Shown one piece after another: positions 19,011 to 29,863 of a stretch of DNA of 64,000 nucleotides. Under the pieces are notes generated by a model that saw nothing but the letters and a program-made list of their open reading frames with translations, searched no databases and was not told where the DNA came from. The position numbers and the translations under genes are program-made. This DNA is from Variovorax sp. CF313 (lineage in GTDB: Bacteria; Pseudomonadota; Gammaproteobacteria; Burkholderiales; Burkholderiaceae_C), in contig NZ_AKIW01000020.1 in the NCBI RefSeq assembly GCF_000282635.1, positions 143,879 to 207,878 of the forward strand, read 5' to 3'. The stretch's first letter is position 1. Each line of letters starts with the position of its first letter.

Positions 19011-19476
19011 GAGGTGTTTGCGACGTTCTGGGGCCAGCCTCGAAAAAAATCTGACGGCCTGGAAATGCCAATATTTGTTTGCGATTACTAACTTATCGGA
19101 AGGCTAAGGACGGATTTCGGTAGAATAGGGCACCCTCGGCGGGCGGTCAGCGCATAAGGAGTGCCCTGACCTTCACGATGCGAGATGTCAGACGGCAGTC
19201 CACCGGTGCTCCACAGATCGCCCACAAGTTGTTCAGCAACTGCTCCACCGATCCTGTGGATAACCTGTTCGTATCTTTGATGTTGTGGACCTGCAACGAC
19301 CCCTTTGGACCCTGTTCCCGGATGTACGTGCTTCCCTTTTTGCCTACAATGAAGTTCCAACTACTGCAGTTGCCATTGCTTGTTGGTTCAGGGCGCGTCT
19401 CCAGAAGACGCGCCCTTTTTTCTTGCCTGTCGCACTCTGCGCACGAGCCAATTCAAGTACTTAAGCGTTCCCGTTG
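19011..19476 (+). other. lepA upstream spacer with leader or small-RNA character
   Basis: About 465 bases without a convincing gene. Visible are an AT-rich stretch (19066-19095), a TAGAAT hexamer at 19121 without a matching -35, the nonamer TGTGGATAA at 19255-19263 (a perfect DnaA-box complement), a small inverted repeat around AGTTG-TTCAG-CAACT, and the intrinsic terminator at 19391-19421. A 99-codon open frame covers much of it but has no protein-like features. A transcript starting near 19130 would end at the terminator, giving either a lepA attenuation leader or a roughly 290-nt RNA. No known RNA family was recognised. Confidence 0.45.
19391..19421 (+). terminator. Intrinsic terminator 55 nt upstream of lepA
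   Basis: GGGCGCGTCT pairs perfectly with AGACGCGCCC around the loop CCAGA, followed by T6. It lies in the plus-strand lepA leader rather than behind a recognised gene. Confidence 0.85.
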
Positions 19477-21288
<1,812 letters not shown>

Positions 21289-21296
21289 TCAAAAAA

Positions 21297-22262
21297 ATGG
21301 CATTCATCACCACCCTGGTCCTCGCGGCCTTCGCCGCCTATGTCGGCGCCTGGTATTTCAACGCGATCGAAGGCAACTTTGCCTTGCTGCTGTTCCTGGC
21401 CACAGTGGTCACCGGGCTGTACTGGCTGGCCGAGCGCTTCTATTTCCTGCCCCGGCGCGAACGGGCCGCCGCCAGGCTCGAAGACTCGCTGACCGAGCGC
21501 AATGCGCGCCTGGCCGAGCAGGGCATCAGGCAGGTCGATACGGCCGACGCGAAGGCGAGCGAGCGGCTGTTGATGCAGCCCTGGTGGCTCGACTGGACCG
21601 CGGGCCTGTTCCCCGTGATCCTGGTGGTGTTCCTGCTGCGCTCGTTTCTCTACGAGCCCTTCAAGATTCCCTCGGGCTCGATGATGCCCACGCTGCTGAC
21701 CGGTGACCTGATTCTGGTCAACAAGTTCACCTACGGCCTGCGCCTGCCCGTGATCAACACCAAGATCACCGACGGAACGCCGCTGGCGCGCGGCGACGTG
21801 GTGGTGTTCCGCTACCCGCCCAAGCCGAGCATGGACTACATCAAGCGCGTGGTCGGTATTCCCGGCGACGAAGTGGCCTACCTGAACAAGAAGCTGACGA
21901 TCAACGGCCAGCCGGTGTCCAAGGTGGCGGATGCCGACTACCTCGACAGCGAGTCGATGCGCCTGCTCAAGCAATATGGGGAGGACCTGGGCGGCAAGCA
22001 GCACAAGCTGCTCAACGACGAGGCCGCGCCGTCCTTCGTTCCGGGCGCCAGCGACTTTCCGTTTCGCGAAAACTGCCGTTACTCGGTCGAAGGCGTGGTC
22101 TGCAAGGTGCCGGCCGGCAACTATTTCATGATGGGCGACAACCGCGATAATTCGGCGGACTCGCGTTTCTGGGGCTTCGTTCCAGACAAGAACATCGTGG
22201 GCAGAGCGTTCTTCGTCTGGATGAACTTCGGCGATCTGGGTCGCATCGGTCCGTTTCAATAA
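21297..22262 (+). CDS. lepB: Signal peptidase I
   Basis: Membrane-bound leader peptidase that cleaves Sec and Tat signal peptides, 321 residues. N-terminal membrane segments lie at about 3-22 and 28-46, and a third at about 103-118. The catalytic serine S128 is in KIPSGSMMPTL and the general-base lysine in DYIKRVVGIPGDEV. GDNRDNSADSRFWGFVP is box E. The protein is co-transcribed with lepA. The DUF4845 gene follows after 34 nt. Confidence 0.96.
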   Translation: MAFITTLVLAAFAAYVGAWYFNAIEGNFALLLFLATVVTGLYWLAERFYFLPRRERAAARLEDSLTERNARLAEQGIRQVDTADAKASERLLMQPWWLDWTAGLFPVILVVFLLRSFLYEPFKIPSGSMMPTLLTGDLILVNKFTYGLRLPVINTKITDGTPLARGDVVVFRYPPKPSMDYIKRVVGIPGDEVAYLNKKLTINGQPVSKVADADYLDSESMRLLKQYGEDLGGKQHKLLNDEAAPSFVPGASDFPFRENCRYSVEGVVCKVPAGNYFMMGDNRDNSADSRFWGFVPDKNIVGRAFFVWMNFGDLGRIGPFQ

Positions 22263-22296
22263 GCATTCATCAGCATAGTTCGAGGGGTATGAGGGC

Positions 22297-22665
22297 ATGA
22301 GAACACATCGGTTCGTTCGCAGCAGGGCTGCGCAGCAACGCGGCATTTCGTTCATCGGCTTGGTGTTCGTCGCGGTGGTGCTCGGGTGCCTGGGCGTGGT
22401 CGTCGCGCAGGTCATCCCGACGCTGATCGAATGGCAGGCCATCGACAAGGCCGCCAACAAGGCCAAGGAGGGGGCAACCGTGCCCGAAGTGCGCGCGATT
22501 TTCGATCGCGCCCAGGCCATCGACGACTTCAAGTCGGTCAGCGGCAGGGACCTCGAGATCAAGAAGGTCGGCGACAAGGTGGTCGTGTCGTATTCGTACG
22601 AGCGCGAGATCCCCCTGTTCGGCCCCGCCTTCCTGACGCTCAAGTACAAGGGCGAAACCCGCTGA
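22297..22665 (+). CDS. DUF4845 single-span membrane protein
   Basis: A 122-residue protein with a pilin-like start: [32 protein letters not shown] (about 15-46) is a single hydrophobic helix after a charged N-terminus. The rest is a small charged periplasmic domain. The family is fixed between lepB and rnc in Betaproteobacteria, and its function is unknown. The resemblance of the N-terminus to type II secretion pseudopilins is visible, but it lacks a clear GF(T/S)LxE prepilin site. Confidence 0.82.
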   Translation: MRTHRFVRSRAAQQRGISFIGLVFVAVVLGCLGVVVAQVIPTLIEWQAIDKAANKAKEGATVPEVRAIFDRAQAIDDFKSVSGRDLEIKKVGDKVVVSYSYEREIPLFGPAFLTLKYKGETR

Positions 22666-22682
22666 ACACGGCGCCAAAAAAG

Positions 22683-23369
22683 GTGGACGGCAGCCTCGCC
22701 GCGCTGCAGGCGCGCCTCCAGCACACCTTCTCCGACCCGCGGCTGCTCCAGCTCGCGCTCACGCACCGCAGTTTCTCGGCCGACCACAACGAGCGCCTCG
22801 AGTTTCTCGGCGACTCGGTGCTGAACCTGGCGGTCTCGCATCTGCTCTACATGCGCCTGTCGGCTTTGCCCGAAGGCGACCTGTCGCGCGTGCGTGCCAA
22901 CCTCGTCAAGCAGGACACGCTGCATCGCCTGGCGGTAGGACTGGCGCTGTCGCCGCTGCTGCGGCTCGGCGAGGGCGAGGCGCGCTCGGGCGGGCCCAAC
23001 CGGCCGTCGATCCTGGCCGATGCGCTCGAGGCGCTGATCGGCGCGGTCTATCTGGACGCCGGCTTTGCCGCCGCCGAGGCGCTGGTGCACCGGCTCTACG
23101 AGTCGGTCGAAATCAACCCGCGCATGGAAGCTGCGGCCAAGGATCCGAAGACCGAATTGCAGGAATGGCTGCAGGGTCACAAAATGAAGCTGCCGGTGTA
23201 TCGCGTGGCTGCCACACTGGGCGCGGCGCACAAGCAGACTTTCGATGTCGAGTGCGAGGTGCCCGAGTTGGGGCTTCGCGAACGCGGCATCGGCGGCTCG
23301 CGCCGCGCCGGTGAGCAGGCGGCCGCGGCTGCCATGTTGATCCGGCTCAAGGCACGCGGTGCCGCGTGA
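22683..23369 (+). CDS. rnc: Ribonuclease III
   Basis: Double-strand RNA endonuclease processing rRNA precursors and regulating mRNAs, 228 residues. The signature [15 protein letters not shown] carries the catalytic acidic residues, with [13 protein letters not shown] as the second acidic cluster. The C-terminal dsRNA-binding domain spans about 155-225 ([13 protein letters not shown] to [10 protein letters not shown]). No ATG fits the start: GTG at 22683 places translation just before homology, with CTG at 22662 upstream also possible. era follows 7 nt later. Confidence 0.93.
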   Translation: MDGSLAALQARLQHTFSDPRLLQLALTHRSFSADHNERLEFLGDSVLNLAVSHLLYMRLSALPEGDLSRVRANLVKQDTLHRLAVGLALSPLLRLGEGEARSGGPNRPSILADALEALIGAVYLDAGFAAAEALVHRLYESVEINPRMEAAAKDPKTELQEWLQGHKMKLPVYRVAATLGAAHKQTFDVECEVPELGLRERGIGGSRRAGEQAAAAAMLIRLKARGAA

Positions 23370-23376
23370 AATCACT

Positions 23377-24342
23377 ATGAACGATGCTATCAATCCCGTA
23401 GCCGGGCCCGAAGACGCAGAAGGCGGCGCGGGTACCGGCGGTCCCCAGCACTGTGGGCTCATCGCCATTGTCGGCAAGCCCAATGTGGGCAAGTCGACGC
23501 TGCTCAACGCGCTGGTCGGCCAGAAGATCAGCATCACCTCGCGCAAGGCGCAGACCACGCGCCACCGGATCACCGGCATGCGCACGCTGGGCGCCACGCA
23601 GTTCGTGTTCGTCGACACGCCGGGTTTCCAGACCCTGCACGCCAACGCGCTGAACAAGTCGCTCAACAAGACCGTGCAGGGCGCGGTCGGCGACGTGGAC
23701 CTGATCCTGTTCGTGGTCGAGGCCGGCAGCTTCACGCCGGCCGACGAGCGCGTGCTCAAGCTGCTCGGCAAGGGCATCCCGACCGTGCTGCTGGCCAACA
23801 AGCTCGACAACGTGCACCGCCGCGGTGACATCGCGCCCTGGCTGAAGACCATGCAGGAGAAGCACAGCTTCGCCGAGTTCGTACCGATGTCGGCGAAGAA
23901 CGCCAAGGATGTCGAGCGCCTGTTCGGCATCTGCGAGAAGTACCTGCCCGAACAGCCCTGGTTCTACGACGAGGACGAGCTGACCGACCGCAGCGAGAAA
24001 TTCCTCGCCGGCGAGCTGGTGCGCGAGAAGCTGTTCCGCCTCACCGGCGACGAGCTGCCCTACACCTCGACCGTCATCATCGACAAGTTCGAGGAAGAGC
24101 CGCCCCAGAAGAAGGGCCAGAAGCGCCTGCTGCGCATTGCCGCCACCATCGTGGTCGAGCGCGACGGCCACAAGGCCATGGTGATCGGCGACAAGGGCGA
24201 GCGCATCAAGCGCATCGGCATGGAAACGCGCGTCGAGCTCGAAAAGCTGGCCGACGCCAAGGTGTTCCTCGAACTGTGGGTGAAGGTGCGCTCGGGCTGG
24301 GCCGATGACGAAGCCCGCGTGCGTTCCTTCGGCTATGAGTAG
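23377..24342 (+). CDS. era: GTPase Era
   Basis: Ribosome-associated GTPase needed for 16S rRNA maturation, 321 residues. G1 is GKPNVGKST, followed by DTPGF and NKLDN, and the C-terminal KH domain contains [14 protein letters not shown] 25-residue Gly-rich N-terminal extension precedes the G domain. The rnc-era-recO order is conserved in proteobacteria and links rRNA cleavage to assembly. ATG 23377 was chosen; an earlier GTG overlaps rnc. Confidence 0.96.
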   Translation: MNDAINPVAGPEDAEGGAGTGGPQHCGLIAIVGKPNVGKSTLLNALVGQKISITSRKAQTTRHRITGMRTLGATQFVFVDTPGFQTLHANALNKSLNKTVQGAVGDVDLILFVVEAGSFTPADERVLKLLGKGIPTVLLANKLDNVHRRGDIAPWLKTMQEKHSFAEFVPMSAKNAKDVERLFGICEKYLPEQPWFYDEDELTDRSEKFLAGELVREKLFRLTGDELPYTSTVIIDKFEEEPPQKKGQKRLLRIAATIVVERDGHKAMVIGDKGERIKRIGMETRVELEKLADAKVFLELWVKVRSGWADDEARVRSFGYE

Positions 24343-24344
24343 GC

Positions 24345-24440
24345 AAACCCCCAGGCTTGCTCGCTTCGCGTAGCCGCCAACCCCCTTGCAGGGGGCAACG
24401 CCAGTGGCCCGGCGAAGCCGGTTCCACGGCGTTTGCCGCC
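24345..24440. repeat. Comamonadaceae-type intergenic repeat with two hairpins
   Basis: The era-recO gap contains CCCCC-TTGCA-GGGGG (24381-24395) and CCGGC-GAA-GCCGG (24409-24421), preceded by GCTTGCTCGCTTCGCGTAGC. This composite is familiar to me from intergenic regions of Variovorax and Acidovorax genomes, usually near 3' ends of genes. No U-tract follows, so it is not a classic terminator. The family assignment is from memory and was not searched. Confidence 0.5.
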
Positions 24441-24471
24441 TTCAAGCCTCGATGCTCCATAGCGCACTGAC

Positions 24472-25242
24472 ATGGCCACCCACCGCGTTTCGCACGAGCC
24501 GGCTTACGTCCTCCATCGCTACGACTGGAGCGAGTCAAGCCTGATCCTCGAGGTATTCACCCGCCACCACGGGCGCATGGCGCTCGTGGCCAAGGGGGCG
24601 AAGCGGCCGAGCTCCAACTTCCGTCCCGTGCTGCTGCCGCTGCAGCCGCTGCAGCTCAACTACGGTGGCGACGCCGAGATCCGCACGCTCAAGGGCGCCG
24701 AATGGATGGGCGGCCACGTCATGCCGACCGGCGAGGCGCTGCTGTCGGGCTACTACGTCAACGAACTGCTGCTGCGACTGCTGGCGCGCGATGACGCCCA
24801 CGAAGCGCTGTTCGACGCCTACGCCGGGGTTGTTCAGGTGCTGGCGGGCGATCACGCCGAGGCCCAGGCGGCCACCCAGGCGGCGGCGCTGCGCGCTTTC
24901 GAACTGCTGCTGCTGCGCGGGGTTGGCCTGCTGCCCTCGCTCGATGCGCAGACCCTCACGCTGGAACCGCTCGCCGCCCGGGAGCGCTACAGCCTCGTGC
25001 CCGAAGCCGGATTGCGCCAGGCCGCCGCCGACGAGGCAGCACTGACCGGTACCGAGTGGCAGGCTCTGCAGGCCGTTCTCGACGACCGGGCTCCTTTTAC
25101 CGCCACGTTGCGTGAAATTGCCACCATGAACGCCGGTAGCAACAGTGCCCTGCGCAACCAGTTGCGCGCCTTGCTCAACTACCATTGCGGCGTGTCCACG
25201 CTGCGCACGCGGCAAATGATGAGAGATCTGCAAGCACTATGA
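24472..25242 (+). CDS. recO: DNA repair protein RecO
   Basis: Recombination mediator that loads RecA with RecR on SSB-coated gaps, 256 residues. The N-terminal OB-fold is seen as [40 protein letters not shown], a strong RecO signature, and the C-terminus has [13 protein letters not shown]. The zinc-finger cysteines of some RecO proteins are not present. The stop overlaps pdxJ as ATGA. Confidence 0.94.
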   Translation: MATHRVSHEPAYVLHRYDWSESSLILEVFTRHHGRMALVAKGAKRPSSNFRPVLLPLQPLQLNYGGDAEIRTLKGAEWMGGHVMPTGEALLSGYYVNELLLRLLARDDAHEALFDAYAGVVQVLAGDHAEAQAATQAAALRAFELLLLRGVGLLPSLDAQTLTLEPLAARERYSLVPEAGLRQAAADEAALTGTEWQALQAVLDDRAPFTATLREIATMNAGSNSALRNQLRALLNYHCGVSTLRTRQMMRDLQAL

Positions 25243-26015
25243 GCACTTCAGGCCATGCCGGCATCGCCACTGCCACCTCGCTGTCGGTCAACCTCAACAA
25301 GGTCGCCCTGGTCCGCAACACGCGCCACCTGGGCATTCCGAGCGTGGTGAAGGCTGCCCAGGCCTGCCTGGCCGCCGGTGCGCACGGCATCACGGTGCAT
25401 CCGCGGCCCGATGCACGCCACATCCGCGCGCACGACGTCAGCGACCTGTCGGCGCTGCTCGCCAAGGACTGGCCGGCCATCGAGTTCAACATCGAGGGCA
25501 ACCCGTTCCAGAACCTGATGGATTTCGTGCGCACGCTGAAGCCGCACCAGGCCACCTTCGTGCCCGACAGCGAAACCCAGTCGACCAGCGACCACGGCTG
25601 GACCTTCCCCGACGACGCCGACCGCCTTCGCCCGCTGATCGCCGAAGCCAAGGCGCTGGGCGTACGCGTCAGCCTGTTCATGGACCCGATCCCCGAGATG
25701 ATGGCCGCGGTCCAGGCCGTGGGCGCCGACCGCGTCGAGCTCTACACCGAAGGCTACGCGGCATCACGCGGCACGCCCGACGAGCAAGCGGTGCTGGCGC
25801 GCTATGCCGATTCGGCGCGCGCGGCGCTGGCCGCGGGTTTGGGCGTCAATGCCGGGCACGACCTGAGCCGCGACAACCTCACCGCCTTCCTGCGCGCGGT
25901 GCCCGGCGTGCAGGAAGTCTCGATCGGCCATGCCTTCGTGGCCGACGCGCTCGAGCTTGGCTACACGGCCGCCACGCGCGACTACCTGCGCTGCATCGAC
26001 GAGGCGCAGCAATGA
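25239..26015 (+). CDS. pdxJ: Pyridoxine 5'-phosphate synthase
   Basis: Condenses 1-deoxyxylulose 5-phosphate with aminoacetone phosphate (from PdxA) to pyridoxine phosphate. The 258-residue protein is a TIM barrel with [53 protein letters not shown] and [12 protein letters not shown]. The start ATG 25239 overlaps recO. The pair acpS-pdxJ is conserved in many proteobacteria. Confidence 0.96.
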   Translation: MSTSGHAGIATATSLSVNLNKVALVRNTRHLGIPSVVKAAQACLAAGAHGITVHPRPDARHIRAHDVSDLSALLAKDWPAIEFNIEGNPFQNLMDFVRTLKPHQATFVPDSETQSTSDHGWTFPDDADRLRPLIAEAKALGVRVSLFMDPIPEMMAAVQAVGADRVELYTEGYAASRGTPDEQAVLARYADSARAALAAGLGVNAGHDLSRDNLTAFLRAVPGVQEVSIGHAFVADALELGYTAATRDYLRCIDEAQQ

Positions 26016-26028
26016 ACGCCAGCGCCGC

Positions 26029-26421
26029 ATGATCTACGGCATTGGCACCGACATCTGCGACTTGCGTCGCATTGCAGCGACCTTCGAGCGGCAGGGTGAA
26101 CGCTTTGCCCGCAAGGTGCTGAGCGATGCCGAGTTCAAGGTCTGGGAAGCCCGCCGCGCTCGCTGGCCCAAGCGCGGCCTGAGCTACCTTGCGACCCGGT
26201 TCTCCGCCAAGGAGGCCTTCAGCAAGGCTATCGGCCTGGGCATGCGTTCGCCCATGAGCTGGCGGCTGTGCGAAATCGCGAACCTGCGCAGCGGCAAGCC
26301 CGTCATCGTGCTGCATGGCGACCTGAAGGATTGGTTCGAGGCGCAGGGCCTCACGGCCCACGTGACCGTGACCGACGAAACCGAATACGCCGCGAGCTTC
26401 GTGGTGGTGGAGAAAACATGA
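26029..26421 (+). CDS. acpS: Holo-ACP synthase
   Basis: Attaches 4'-phosphopantetheine from CoA to S37 of AcpP, 130 residues, trimer-forming family. The N-terminal [15 protein letters not shown] has the metal-binding aspartate, and [12 protein letters not shown] is the second signature. The gene lies 13 nt after pdxJ and overlaps nagZ by ATGA, so expression of the four genes from recO onward is likely coupled. Confidence 0.95.
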   Translation: MIYGIGTDICDLRRIAATFERQGERFARKVLSDAEFKVWEARRARWPKRGLSYLATRFSAKEAFSKAIGLGMRSPMSWRLCEIANLRSGKPVIVLHGDLKDWFEAQGLTAHVTVTDETEYAASFVVVEKT

Positions 26422-27512
26422 CCGCCGGGCTTGCCGATCGCCCCCACGCGCCGCTGATCATCGATGTGGCGGCCACCGAACTCAACGACGCCGACCGCCG
26501 GCGCCTCGCCAATCCGCTTGTCGGCGGCGTGATCCATTTCGCCCGCAACTGGCGGGATCGCGCCCAGATGACCGCGCTCAATGCCGAGATCAAGGCAATC
26601 CGGCCCGACCTGCTGATCTGCGTCGACCACGAAGGTGGCCGCGTGCAGCGCTTTCGCACCGACGGCTTCACGCGCCTGCCGTCGATGCGCGCGCTGGGCG
26701 AGCTGTGGATGCGCGACGCCATGCGCGCCACCCAGGCCGCGACCGCTGCCGGACAGGTGCTGGCGGGCGAGCTGCGCGCCTGCGGCGTCGACTTCAGCTT
26801 CGCACCGGTGCTCGACCTGGACTACGGCGGCAGCAGCGTCATCGGCGACCGCAGCTTCCACCGCGACCCGCGCGTGGTCGCGCTGCTGGCCAAGAGCGTG
26901 ATGCACGGCATGCTGCAGATGGGCATGCGCAACTGCGGCAAGCACTTCCCGGGACACGGGTTCGTGCATGCGGATTCGCACGTCGAGATTCCGGTGGATG
27001 AGCGCGGCCTCAAGGCCATCCTGGACGACGATGCCAAGCCGTACGACTGGCTGTCGGGCACGCTCGCTGCGGTGATGCCTGCGCACGTGATCTATCCGAA
27101 GGTCGACAAGCGGCCGGCGGGGTTTTCGTCGAAGTGGCTCAAGGCAATCCTGCGCCAGCGCCTTGCCTTCGGCGGCACCGTGTTCAGCGACGACCTGAGC
27201 ATGGAGGCGGGCCGCTATATCGATGGCCGGTTGCTCAGCTACGCCGATGCGGCGCTGGCTGCGCTCGAAGCCGGGTGCGATCTGGCGATGCTGTGCAACA
27301 AGAGCGTTGGCGACGGCGCGCCGCTGGATGAAATGCTCGAAGACTTCGCTCTCGCGGCGCGTACTGAGCGCTGGAAGCCTGACATGCGCAGCGAAGCGCG
27401 CCGCAGGGGCCTGTTGCCAAGTGGCCCCTCGATTGCCTGGGACGCACTGGTGGCTTCCACGGCCTACCGTGACGCCAAGCGTGCGTTGGCCCAGCCCGGC
27501 CTTGCGGAGTAA
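26418..27512 (+). CDS. nagZ: Beta-N-acetylhexosaminidase NagZ
   Basis: Cytosolic family-3 glycosidase that removes GlcNAc from 1,6-anhydro-muropeptides in peptidoglycan recycling, 364 residues. [35 protein letters not shown] (the Asp-His dyad at about 186 and 188) and FSDDLSMEA (nucleophilic Asp) are all present. The start ATG overlaps acpS. Length is slightly above E. coli NagZ (341). A putative glycosyltransferase follows after 3 nt. Confidence 0.94.
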   Translation: MTAGLADRPHAPLIIDVAATELNDADRRRLANPLVGGVIHFARNWRDRAQMTALNAEIKAIRPDLLICVDHEGGRVQRFRTDGFTRLPSMRALGELWMRDAMRATQAATAAGQVLAGELRACGVDFSFAPVLDLDYGGSSVIGDRSFHRDPRVVALLAKSVMHGMLQMGMRNCGKHFPGHGFVHADSHVEIPVDERGLKAILDDDAKPYDWLSGTLAAVMPAHVIYPKVDKRPAGFSSKWLKAILRQRLAFGGTVFSDDLSMEAGRYIDGRLLSYADAALAALEAGCDLAMLCNKSVGDGAPLDEMLEDFALAARTERWKPDMRSEARRRGLLPSGPSIAWDALVASTAYRDAKRALAQPGLAE

Positions 27513-27515
27513 GCC

Positions 27516-28862
27516 ATGCCCTTGTGCCTCAGTATCCTTCAGCGCCAGGACGAAGCGGTGCTGCGCAACCACGCGCACTACTGCAGGCTCTACGGCTATC
27601 CCCACAAATGGATCGAGAGCGACCGCATCCTTCACCCGGCGCTTCGCGCCAGCGCCAAGTACAGCGAGATCCTGCGCCATCTGCGCACGCTGACCGAAGG
27701 AGACTGGCTGTTCTTCATCGATGGCGATTCGGTGGTCTTCCACCCCGTGGCGATCGACGTCCTGATGCAGGGACGTGACCTGCTCGCGGTCGAGAGTCCT
27801 CCCGTGGGCAGCCAGACGGGCCTGGCCATGACCAACATGATGGTCGTGCGCAACACGGCTGCCAACCGGTCGATGCTGCACCAGTTGATCGTCGATTCAG
27901 GGCACGTGATCGCGCTGGCGGCGAAACGCATCGACGAGGCCGCGCGCCTGCGGCCTGCGGGCCTGCTGGGATGCAATGCCATGGAGCAGGGGTTCTACGT
28001 CAACGTGTCCTGGCGCATTGCGCAGTGGTACCAGGCGTCGATCTTCGTGGTCAACCTGGGACCGCTGCCGGTCGAGGTGGAGGGCGAACTGCGCGAGGAC
28101 ATGCTGCACGATCTGAACCTGCAGCGCTTGCTGGCAGAGCAGGTCGACGAGGCGTTGACCCAGGGGCGTCCGGTCCTGCAGGAGCCGGCGTACCCGGAGG
28201 TATCGCCGGCGGCGGTGGACAGCTACAACCCGGAGGCGCCCGTCGCCTTTCTGACGCTCTATACGCCGCATATCCGGAGCTACGCGCGGGTGTCCGAGCA
28301 CAACGTGCGCCGCTATTGCGACAGGCATGGCCATGCGTACCACGTGTACCGCGACATTCCCGCATCCATCGGTCCGAACATCAACGGCTCCTGGATCCGG
28401 AGCTGGCTCATCAACCAGCACCTGACCCGTCATGAGTGGGTCATCTGGGTGGATGCGGATGTCGTCTTCTACAACCAGGCGAAACGCATCGAGCCACTGC
28501 TCGAAGGCCGCGACCTGCTGCTTGCCAAGGACGTCGGCGCCTGGCAGTTCAACTCTGGCGTCATGGGTTTTCGGAACACGCCCGGCAACTCGCGCCTGCT
28601 CGACCGCATCTGGGAGCGCATCGGCGGCGTGGCTGACAAGTCGGCGGTCTACAGCAGCCAGGGCGACCAGTACTACACGAACGAGGTGCTGATGGAAGAG
28701 GGCCTTGTCGGCGAGCAGAACATCCTTGACAACCTCAGCATCAACACGCCGCCGCATCTGGCCAGCGAGGACTCCTTGCTGGTGCATTTCATCAATCTCG
28801 GCGAGCCTTACCGCTCCGTGTACATGGCCGCGATGGATGCCCGCTCGCAACGGATCCGATAG
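27516..28862 (+). CDS. Putative tandem-domain glycosyltransferase (GT34-like)
   Basis: A 448-residue protein made of two related halves. Half 1 (about 1-150) has RNHAHYCRLYGYPHKW, FFIDGDSVVF (DxD at 69-71) and MQGRDLLAVE. Half 2 (about 242-400) has EHNVRRYCDRHGHAYHVYRD, IWVDADVVFY (DxD at 313-315) and LEGRDLLLAKD. Both then carry a T/F-N-x-V/M...RNT segment. The DxD context resembles galactosyl-/mannosyltransferases of the GMA12/MNN10 (GT34) type, which use nucleotide sugars. No signal peptide or membrane helix is seen, so it is cytoplasmic. It begins 3 nt after nagZ. The acceptor is unknown. Confidence 0.6.
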   Translation: MPLCLSILQRQDEAVLRNHAHYCRLYGYPHKWIESDRILHPALRASAKYSEILRHLRTLTEGDWLFFIDGDSVVFHPVAIDVLMQGRDLLAVESPPVGSQTGLAMTNMMVVRNTAANRSMLHQLIVDSGHVIALAAKRIDEAARLRPAGLLGCNAMEQGFYVNVSWRIAQWYQASIFVVNLGPLPVEVEGELREDMLHDLNLQRLLAEQVDEALTQGRPVLQEPAYPEVSPAAVDSYNPEAPVAFLTLYTPHIRSYARVSEHNVRRYCDRHGHAYHVYRDIPASIGPNINGSWIRSWLINQHLTRHEWVIWVDADVVFYNQAKRIEPLLEGRDLLLAKDVGAWQFNSGVMGFRNTPGNSRLLDRIWERIGGVADKSAVYSSQGDQYYTNEVLMEEGLVGEQNILDNLSINTPPHLASEDSLLVHFINLGEPYRSVYMAAMDARSQRIR

Positions 28863-28883
28863 CAGTTGGCGAAAGGAAACGAC

Positions 28884-29750
28884 ATGACGATGGGCGTGCT
28901 GGTCTACATCGACAACAAACGGGAAATCATCGACGAGTTTTCATGGCTCTACAAAAGCATGATCTTCTCGAACCTGTTCTCGCGTGCAAGGATCATCGCC
29001 GTCTGCCATCCGGACGCCGTCGGCGCACTGCCTCAGGACGAGCGGATCGTCGTGATTCCGAGCGAGCCCTACGCGCAGCGCAATGCCGACTGGAACGGCT
29101 ATGGCTACATCAATTCCGTGGCGAACCTGTGCGAGCCGGCCGTGATCGAGGAGTGCAGGAAGTACGACACCCTGCTGAAGACCGATTGCGATACCTTCGT
29201 CACGCCGGCGCTCACGAACTTCACGCCGACCGGCCTGTGCTTCGGCTTCGGCGCGTACGCCTATGAAGAAGAGGTTCGCCGCAAGCTGTCCGAGTGCAGC
29301 CAGCGCTGGGGTTTTCCGCATTCCGGCCTGCACAACGTCGGCGCTTCGGTGCTCGGGCCGTCCGAGTTCGTCTGCAATTTCGTGGAGTCCCAGCTCGACT
29401 ACTGCAACAAGCTGCTCGACGAGGAGTTTCGCCACTTCCAGGGTACATGGCCGGGCTGGTGCAAGAACGTCGTCACGATGTACGCGGGCGAACTGGCCTT
29501 GCGTCGCACCTACCCCCAGCAATGCTCGCTGGGACTGCTTGACCATCTGCCCTATGCGAACCGCGCGCTGGGCAGCGACGTCCTGCACATCCATGCGTGG
29601 CACACCGACCAGTACTGGTCCAAGCACCAGTACCGCGCTGGCAAATATGCCGGCATGGCGCTCGACGAAATCGACCGGCGCACCTCGGGCGGCTACTGCC
29701 ACTGGCTGGCCGTCGCCGACGTCGAGCAGGTAAGGGCCGCGGTGGACTGA
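28884..29750 (+). CDS. Uncharacterised protein with GT-A-like features
   Basis: A 288-residue protein I cannot assign to a named family. A DxD-type triad occurs in TLLKTDCDTFVTPAL (residues 101-103) after about 100 residues of alternating strands and helices, which resembles the GT-A glycosyltransferase layout. Other features are many aromatic residues, YINSVANLCEP, FPHSGLHNVGASVLGPSEFV and HIHAWHTDQYWSK near the C-terminus. The start ATG 28884 has AAAGGA 6 nt before it. It lies 21 nt after the tandem GT34-like gene, so the two probably act together on one glycan or small molecule. Confidence 0.5.
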   Translation: MTMGVLVYIDNKREIIDEFSWLYKSMIFSNLFSRARIIAVCHPDAVGALPQDERIVVIPSEPYAQRNADWNGYGYINSVANLCEPAVIEECRKYDTLLKTDCDTFVTPALTNFTPTGLCFGFGAYAYEEEVRRKLSECSQRWGFPHSGLHNVGASVLGPSEFVCNFVESQLDYCNKLLDEEFRHFQGTWPGWCKNVVTMYAGELALRRTYPQQCSLGLLDHLPYANRALGSDVLHIHAWHTDQYWSKHQYRAGKYAGMALDEIDRRTSGGYCHWLAVADVEQVRAAVD

Positions 29751-29863
29751 GGAAGACGCGGGAAGTCTTCAGCGTCCGATGCGTGCCAGCGTCTCGCGGA
29801 CGGCTTCGGTCGGCGGGGTGGACATGGGTGCGGTCGATCCGTGGAAAAGGGAAAGGCGGGCGG

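Noticed and set aside
19201..19280. A replication origin, from the DnaA-box match
   Set aside because: Only one good box is present, and dnaA, dnaN and AT-rich unwinding repeats are absent.
29761..29825. An 18-codon minus-strand frame (MSTPPTEAVRETLARIGR) after the YgjP-like gene
   Set aside because: It looks like the tail of an enzyme, but no ribosome site or longer homologous stretch supports it. Chance is likely.
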